This document shows positions 59,914-64,000 of a stretch of 64,000 bases of DNA, piece after piece. Position numbers and translations under genes: made by a program. Below the pieces are notes generated by a model. That model was not told the origin of the DNA and made no database searches. It worked only from the letters and a program-made list of their open reading frames with translations. Source of the DNA: Flavobacterium tyrosinilyticum (GTDB lineage: Bacteria > Bacteroidota > Bacteroidia > Flavobacteriales > Flavobacteriaceae); contig NZ_JAMOKG010000001.1 of assembly GCF_023656565.1 (NCBI RefSeq), positions 502,456 to 566,455 on the forward strand, read 5' to 3'. How positions within the stretch are numbered: position 1 is the stretch's first letter; each line of letters starts with the position of its first letter.

Positions 59914-62676
59914 ATGCAGAAAAGTAAATCCAAATCAATCGTTTTTAAAATTGCGAAGTATTTCGGAATAACTTTCGCGGTTATTATAGGATTATTATTT
60001 TTAACGCCTATCGTCTTTGAGGATCAAATAAAAGAGCAAATAAAGAAAACAGCCAATGAAAGATTAAGCGCAGAACTGAATTATTCTGACGTTTCTGTCT
60101 CATTCTTCCGCCATTTTCCTTCTCTTACTTTAACTTTAGATAATTTAAGCTTAAATGGTTCAGCTCCATATACAAACGAAAAATTTATCACCGCAAAAGA
60201 GGTTTCTTTCGGAATCAATGTAGCGAGTCTTATTTTCAGCAAATCGGTAAAAATTGACCAGATTTATTTATCCGATTCTTTTATAAATGTAAAAGTGAAT
60301 CCAAATGGAGAAGCCAACTACAACATTTATAAATCTCAGGAACAGGCTTCGCAACCAAAAGACAGCTCCGACACTGCCTTAAAACTAGAGCGAATTGAGA
60401 TTTTAAACAGTAAAATTATTTACGACGATAAATCGACAAAAGTCCATTTTGACGCTTACGGATTTAATTATTTAGGAAAAGGAGATTTGAATAAAGCCGT
60501 ATTTGATTTGTATTCGAAAGCTAAAATCGAGAAATTGAATATCGTTTATGAAGACGAACCTTATTTAATGAACAAAAAAATTGATGCTGATTTGATCACA
60601 AAAGTCAACATCAACTCGCTTTCTTTCTTTTTCCAACAAAACAACCTTAAAATCAATCAGCTTCTGGTGGACTTTAAAGGAAAATTTGACATTTTGAAAG
60701 ATGGTTACAACATGGATTTTGTGATTAAATCTGACAACAGCAATCTATATGATGTTTTTACCGCTTTTCCTCCAAAATACATTACTTGGCTTTCTAAAAC
60801 CGAATTGAAAGGAAATACGAATCTTTTACTTACCTTAAAAGGAAAGTATATCGCTTCAGAAAATATTGCTCCAGATTTGAACTTAGATGTAAAAATAAAC
60901 GACGGTTTTGTCAATTATAACAAAAGCGCATTTCCTGTTTCAAACTTAAATTTAGACATTAAAACAAAAGTTCCGTCTTTAAATCCGGATCTGGTTATTG
61001 TCGATGCAAAAAACCTTTCCTTGAACATTAATCAGGATTATTTAAAATCTACATTTTGGGTTAAAGGAGTAAACACACCCGAAATTAATGCCGATTTTAA
61101 AGCTAAAATTGATCTTGAAAAACTAACCAAAGCACTCGGAATTCCTGATATTGAGCTAAAAGGAGCTTTGGCTGGAGATGTAAAAGCAAACGGAGTATTC
61201 GATCAAAAAAACAAGCGCTTTCCTGTTACAAACGGAATTGTTAATTTGGAAAATGGTTATTTAAAAACACCGTATTACCCGAATCCGATTACAAACATTA
61301 TTATTAAATCGAAAATCGAAAACCAAAAAGGAACTTTTGAGGATTTAAAAATAAACTTAACCCCAACTCAATTTACTTTTGAAGGAAAACCTGTTTTTGT
61401 GCAAGCTTATTTAAGCAATTTTGACGATTTAAATTATGACATAAAAGCAAAAGGAGAATTGGATGTGAGCAGAATTTATAAAGTTTTCTCGCAAAAAGGC
61501 CTTGATCTTGACGGTTTCGTAAAAGCAGATTTGTCTTTGAAAGGAAAACAAAGCGATGCCGAAAAAGGAAATTACAGCAAACTAAACAATAAAGGTACTC
61601 TTGAATTAAGAAACATTGGAATTGCTTCTGAATATCTTCCAAAGAAATTCATTATCAAAGAAGGAATTTTCAAAATCAATCAGGATAAAATGTCGTTCAA
61701 TAATTTCTTGGCCGCTTACGGACAATCTGATTTTAAAATGAATGGTTATTTACAGAATGTTTTTAATTACACCATGACCAATACAGGCGTTTTAAGAGGT
61801 TCTTTTAAAGTTACTTCTCGATATATCAATATTGACGAATTTATGTCGAGTGTAAATCCTAATACACCTGTAACACAAAGTCCAGCTCCAAAAACAGAAG
61901 CCAAACAATCAGACAACACCCAAACTGGCGTTATTATCATTCCAAACAATTTGAATTTACAGTTATTCGCAAATGCGCAAAAAGTTAATTTCGACAAACT
62001 GAATCTGCAAAATGCAACTGGAAATTTAACCATGAAAAATGGTAAATTAACTATGCAAAATACTGGTTTCAACTTAATTGGATGCAACGTTTCTATGAAC
62101 GCCAATTATCAAGCTGTTACTCCGCAAAAAGCAAATTTTGATTACGCTATAAAAGCTACTGATTTTGATATTAAAAGAGCGTACAATGAAATTGAAGTTT
62201 TCAGAAAAATGGCCAGCGCCGCAGAGAAAGCTCAAGGAATTGTTTCTTTAGATTATCAATTAAAAGGTCGCTTAAACGGAAATATGGATCCTGTCTATCC
62301 TTCTCTTGTAGGCGGTGGGACGCTTTCTGTAAAAGATGTAAAAGTGAGAGGTTTGAAAATGTTTAATGCTGTAAGCAAACAAACAAATTCAGAGTCTATG
62401 AAAAATCCAGATCTTTCGAAAGTAGACATTAAAACAACCATTAAAAACAACATTATAACTGTAGAACGCTTTAAATTTAAGTTTGCAGGCTTTAGACCAA
62501 GAATCGAAGGGACATCAAGCTTAGACGGAAGACTGAACCTAAAAATGCGTTTAGGGCTGCCTCCTTTCGGTATTTTTGGAATTCCTTTAACCGTAACAGG
62601 AACACAGGATAATCCAAAAGTAAAAGTGGGAAGAAAAACAGAAGACCTGGAAGAAACTAAGGATACAGAGAATTAA
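59914..62676 (+). CDS. AsmA-like protein
   Basis: A 920-residue protein with one N-terminal transmembrane helix (about 13-35, YFGITFAVIIGLLFLTPIVF) and a long periplasmic beta-rich region of AsmA type. The AsmA domain begins ANERLSAELNYSDVSVSFFRHFPSLTL, and the AsmA C-terminal domain includes NLTMKNGKLTMQN and GIPLTVTGTQDNPKVKVG. AsmA relatives form bridge-like grooves that move phospholipids between membranes; that role here is by family inference. It ends at a hairpin terminator. Confidence 0.88.
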   Translation: MQKSKSKSIVFKIAKYFGITFAVIIGLLFLTPIVFEDQIKEQIKKTANERLSAELNYSDVSVSFFRHFPSLTLTLDNLSLNGSAPYTNEKFITAKEVSFGINVASLIFSKSVKIDQIYLSDSFINVKVNPNGEANYNIYKSQEQASQPKDSSDTALKLERIEILNSKIIYDDKSTKVHFDAYGFNYLGKGDLNKAVFDLYSKAKIEKLNIVYEDEPYLMNKKIDADLITKVNINSLSFFFQQNNLKINQLLVDFKGKFDILKDGYNMDFVIKSDNSNLYDVFTAFPPKYITWLSKTELKGNTNLLLTLKGKYIASENIAPDLNLDVKINDGFVNYNKSAFPVSNLNLDIKTKVPSLNPDLVIVDAKNLSLNINQDYLKSTFWVKGVNTPEINADFKAKIDLEKLTKALGIPDIELKGALAGDVKANGVFDQKNKRFPVTNGIVNLENGYLKTPYYPNPITNIIIKSKIENQKGTFEDLKINLTPTQFTFEGKPVFVQAYLSNFDDLNYDIKAKGELDVSRIYKVFSQKGLDLDGFVKADLSLKGKQSDAEKGNYSKLNNKGTLELRNIGIASEYLPKKFIIKEGIFKINQDKMSFNNFLAAYGQSDFKMNGYLQNVFNYTMTNTGVLRGSFKVTSRYINIDEFMSSVNPNTPVTQSPAPKTEAKQSDNTQTGVIIIPNNLNLQLFANAQKVNFDKLNLQNATGNLTMKNGKLTMQNTGFNLIGCNVSMNANYQAVTPQKANFDYAIKATDFDIKRAYNEIEVFRKMASAAEKAQGIVSLDYQLKGRLNGNMDPVYPSLVGGGTLSVKDVKVRGLKMFNAVSKQTNSESMKNPDLSKVDIKTTIKNNIITVERFKFKFAGFRPRIEGTSSLDGRLNLKMRLGLPPFGIFGIPLTVTGTQDNPKVKVGRKTEDLEETKDTEN

Positions 62677-62724
62677 AATTTCAAACTAAAAAATTCCAAA
62701 TTCCAAACTGGATCTCAACATATC

Positions 62725-62765
62725 AACCTTTGTAAAAGTTTAAAACTTTGACAAAGGTTTTTCTT
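62725..62765. terminator. terminator between convergent genes
   Basis: AACCTTTGT (62725-62733) pairs with ACAAAGGTT (62751-62759), with an inner AAAGTTT/AAACTTT pairing, then TTTTTC. Confidence 0.8.
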
Positions 62766-62775
62766 TTCCAGATAA

Positions 62776-64000
62776 TTAGACTGCAAATATTTGTTTTGAA
62801 AGAAACAAAATTCCCTTGCCTAAAAGCCAAAACAAAACTGCAAGTCCCAATAATTTCCAAGCCCAACCTCTTCCTCTTTTCCAATTTGAGAAAAAAGAAA
62901 AGACTTCCATATACTTTATTATTACAAACAAGGTTGATCCTATAATTGCAAACCAGATCACTTCATATAAGGCAAAATAAAAACCGTATAGAAAAACCGC
63001 TCCCAGAAAAAGGAACGTTACCAATTGTATAAAATAATAATTTCTAAAACTGTATTTATGATTCATTTTTAGTGACAGTATTAAAAATGAGAAAATCTCC
63101 AAACTTATGAATGCTGCAATAACATTATAAAAAACAGCATTCCATTGCAGCACAAGAACAATAGTCAAAACAACCGCTACAACTGTACATGCGCCTAGAG
63201 AATTGATACTTCTTTCTCTATATCCTTCATTCTTAAAAGGAAATAAAATTGGATACATAAATTTTTCCAATGTACGCCAAAACGGTAAAGCATAAATTGC
63301 AGCAATTGCTGAAACCACAATTTCGTAGTTATAAAAAATATCTGCAGGAACTTTATACAATACATACCAAAGAGCCAATGTAACCAAAACAGCTGGCAGA
63401 CATATTGTTTTTATAGTCTCCCACGGGTCTTTTCCCCAGAAATTACTTCCGATCTCAAAAACGTATTTTTTAACCCAATATTCTCTAGTAAACAAAGCCG
63501 TTGACTGACTCCATAATAAAAATAGTCCCAAATGAATAATTACTGTTCGCACTACAAAATCCTCAACAGAAACGGCATAAAAGATACAAGCGAGTCCTAC
63601 TATCAAAAGTTCGAGAGTCAACAATAAAGGAGAAAATAAACATCTTAAAACAGGCTCTAAACGTCTAAGAAGAAACCCAATCCATAAGCTCCAATATTTT
63701 TTAAAGAGCGCAATAACTGCACAAATAGCTATAAAGGCCGACAAATAAAACATCCAGTTCGTAAACAATTGAGTCTGCATCCAAATTTGAACTCTGGAGT
63801 TTTTTTGAGGTTCGTAGATTACTTTGGAATTTTCAAAAATCTGCTGTGCTAATTCATCTCTCATTTTAGAATCAAACTCTGGAAACAATTTTTTGTTTTC
63901 CTCCCAAAATTGATCTGTTTTAAAGCCATTTCTTTTTAGAACTTCAAATTCATATAAAGTTTTTTTCTGTTTTTCATTTAAAGAACTTAAATGACTTGCG
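62776..64000 (-). CDS. polytopic membrane protein, 5' end outside window
   Basis: The frame stays open to the right edge of the window, so the protein has at least 407 residues and its N terminus is missing; the TTG at 63888 is not needed as a start. A soluble N-terminal stretch (EFEVLKRNGFKTDQFWEENKKLFPEF) is followed by about nine to ten hydrophobic helices. There is no recognisable catalytic or transport motif, and the family is not recognised. It is convergent with the AsmA-like gene. Confidence 0.75.
   Translation of the reverse strand, partial: ASHLSSLNEKQKKTLYEFEVLKRNGFKTDQFWEENKKLFPEFDSKMRDELAQQIFENSKVIYEPQKNSRVQIWMQTQLFTNWMFYLSAFIAICAVIALFKKYWSLWIGFLLRRLEPVLRCLFSPLLLTLELLIVGLACIFYAVSVEDFVVRTVIIHLGLFLLWSQSTALFTREYWVKKYVFEIGSNFWGKDPWETIKTICLPAVLVTLALWYVLYKVPADIFYNYEIVVSAIAAIYALPFWRTLEKFMYPILFPFKNEGYRERSINSLGACTVVAVVLTIVLVLQWNAVFYNVIAAFISLEIFSFLILSLKMNHKYSFRNYYFIQLVTFLFLGAVFLYGFYFALYEVIWFAIIGSTLFVIIKYMEVFSFFSNWKRGRGWAWKLLGLAVLFWLLGKGILFLSKQIFAV

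Noticed and set aside
63886..63888. TTG start of the last membrane protein
   Set aside because: The frame is open and protein-like all the way to the window edge, so the gene is simply truncated.

Overview
The window is chromosomal DNA of an AT-rich, gliding-type member of the Bacteroidota, most likely a Flavobacterium. Support comes from divergent gldJ and porU-porV (gliding and type IX secretion), two SusC/SusD pairs, TAnnTTTG-type -7 promoter elements, and several families of intergenic inverted repeats. I see no tRNA, rRNA, CRISPR array, prophage or intact insertion sequence.

Layout. 1-5.5 kb: end of a membrane protein coupled to a group III truncated haemoglobin, a phosphopantetheinyl transferase, ahcY, and a patatin/Omp85-like outer-membrane protein. 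5.5-8.7 kb: small hypothetical, WG-repeat, SMI1/KNR4-like, SMR efflux and GNAT genes. 8.9-11.6 kb: a DNA-alkylation repair group (AraC-HTH/MGMT fusion, a 2OG-Fe(II) oxygenase, a small Ada-like zinc protein, AlkB). 11.6-15.4 kb: MmcQ/YjbR protein, NrtR-type Nudix regulator, a DUF3857/transglutaminase-like protein. 15.4-41.4 kb: a large minus-strand polysaccharide utilisation locus with two SusC/SusD/surface-lipoprotein units, four GH30 enzymes of two types, one GH16, one GH3 and a secreted endonuclease/exonuclease/phosphatase-fold protein. Next to it, on the plus strand, is a membrane-spanning propeller/Y_Y_Y/LuxR-HTH regulator. The enzyme set points to a beta-1,3/1,6-glucan such as laminarin or fungal/oomycete wall glucan. 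41.4-42 kb: a SymE-like gene behind a strongly structured leader. 42-50.5 kb: murF, gldJ, porU, porV. 50.5-55.8 kb: cdd, pdhA, pdhC, an M1 aminopeptidase. 55.8-64 kb: a repeat-rich gap, a CMD/AhpD-like protein, an AraC regulator, a glycosyltransferase, miaE, an AsmA-like protein and a truncated polytopic membrane protein.

How it works together. In the locus, GH16 (endo-1,3) and the lipoprotein GH30s (probably 1,6-active) would cut the glucan at the cell surface. The SusCD units import the oligomers. The signal-peptide GH30s and GH3 finish to glucose. Transcription is probably controlled by the adjacent regulator through a near-palindrome seen upstream of one susC and partly upstream of the other.

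The least explained element is a roughly 165-nt candidate structured RNA upstream of the SymE-like gene. It has a promoter -7 box placed so that transcription would begin at the first base of its main stem, a pseudoknot-forming pair, a terminal U-run, and a strand that could instead pair with the symE start codon.
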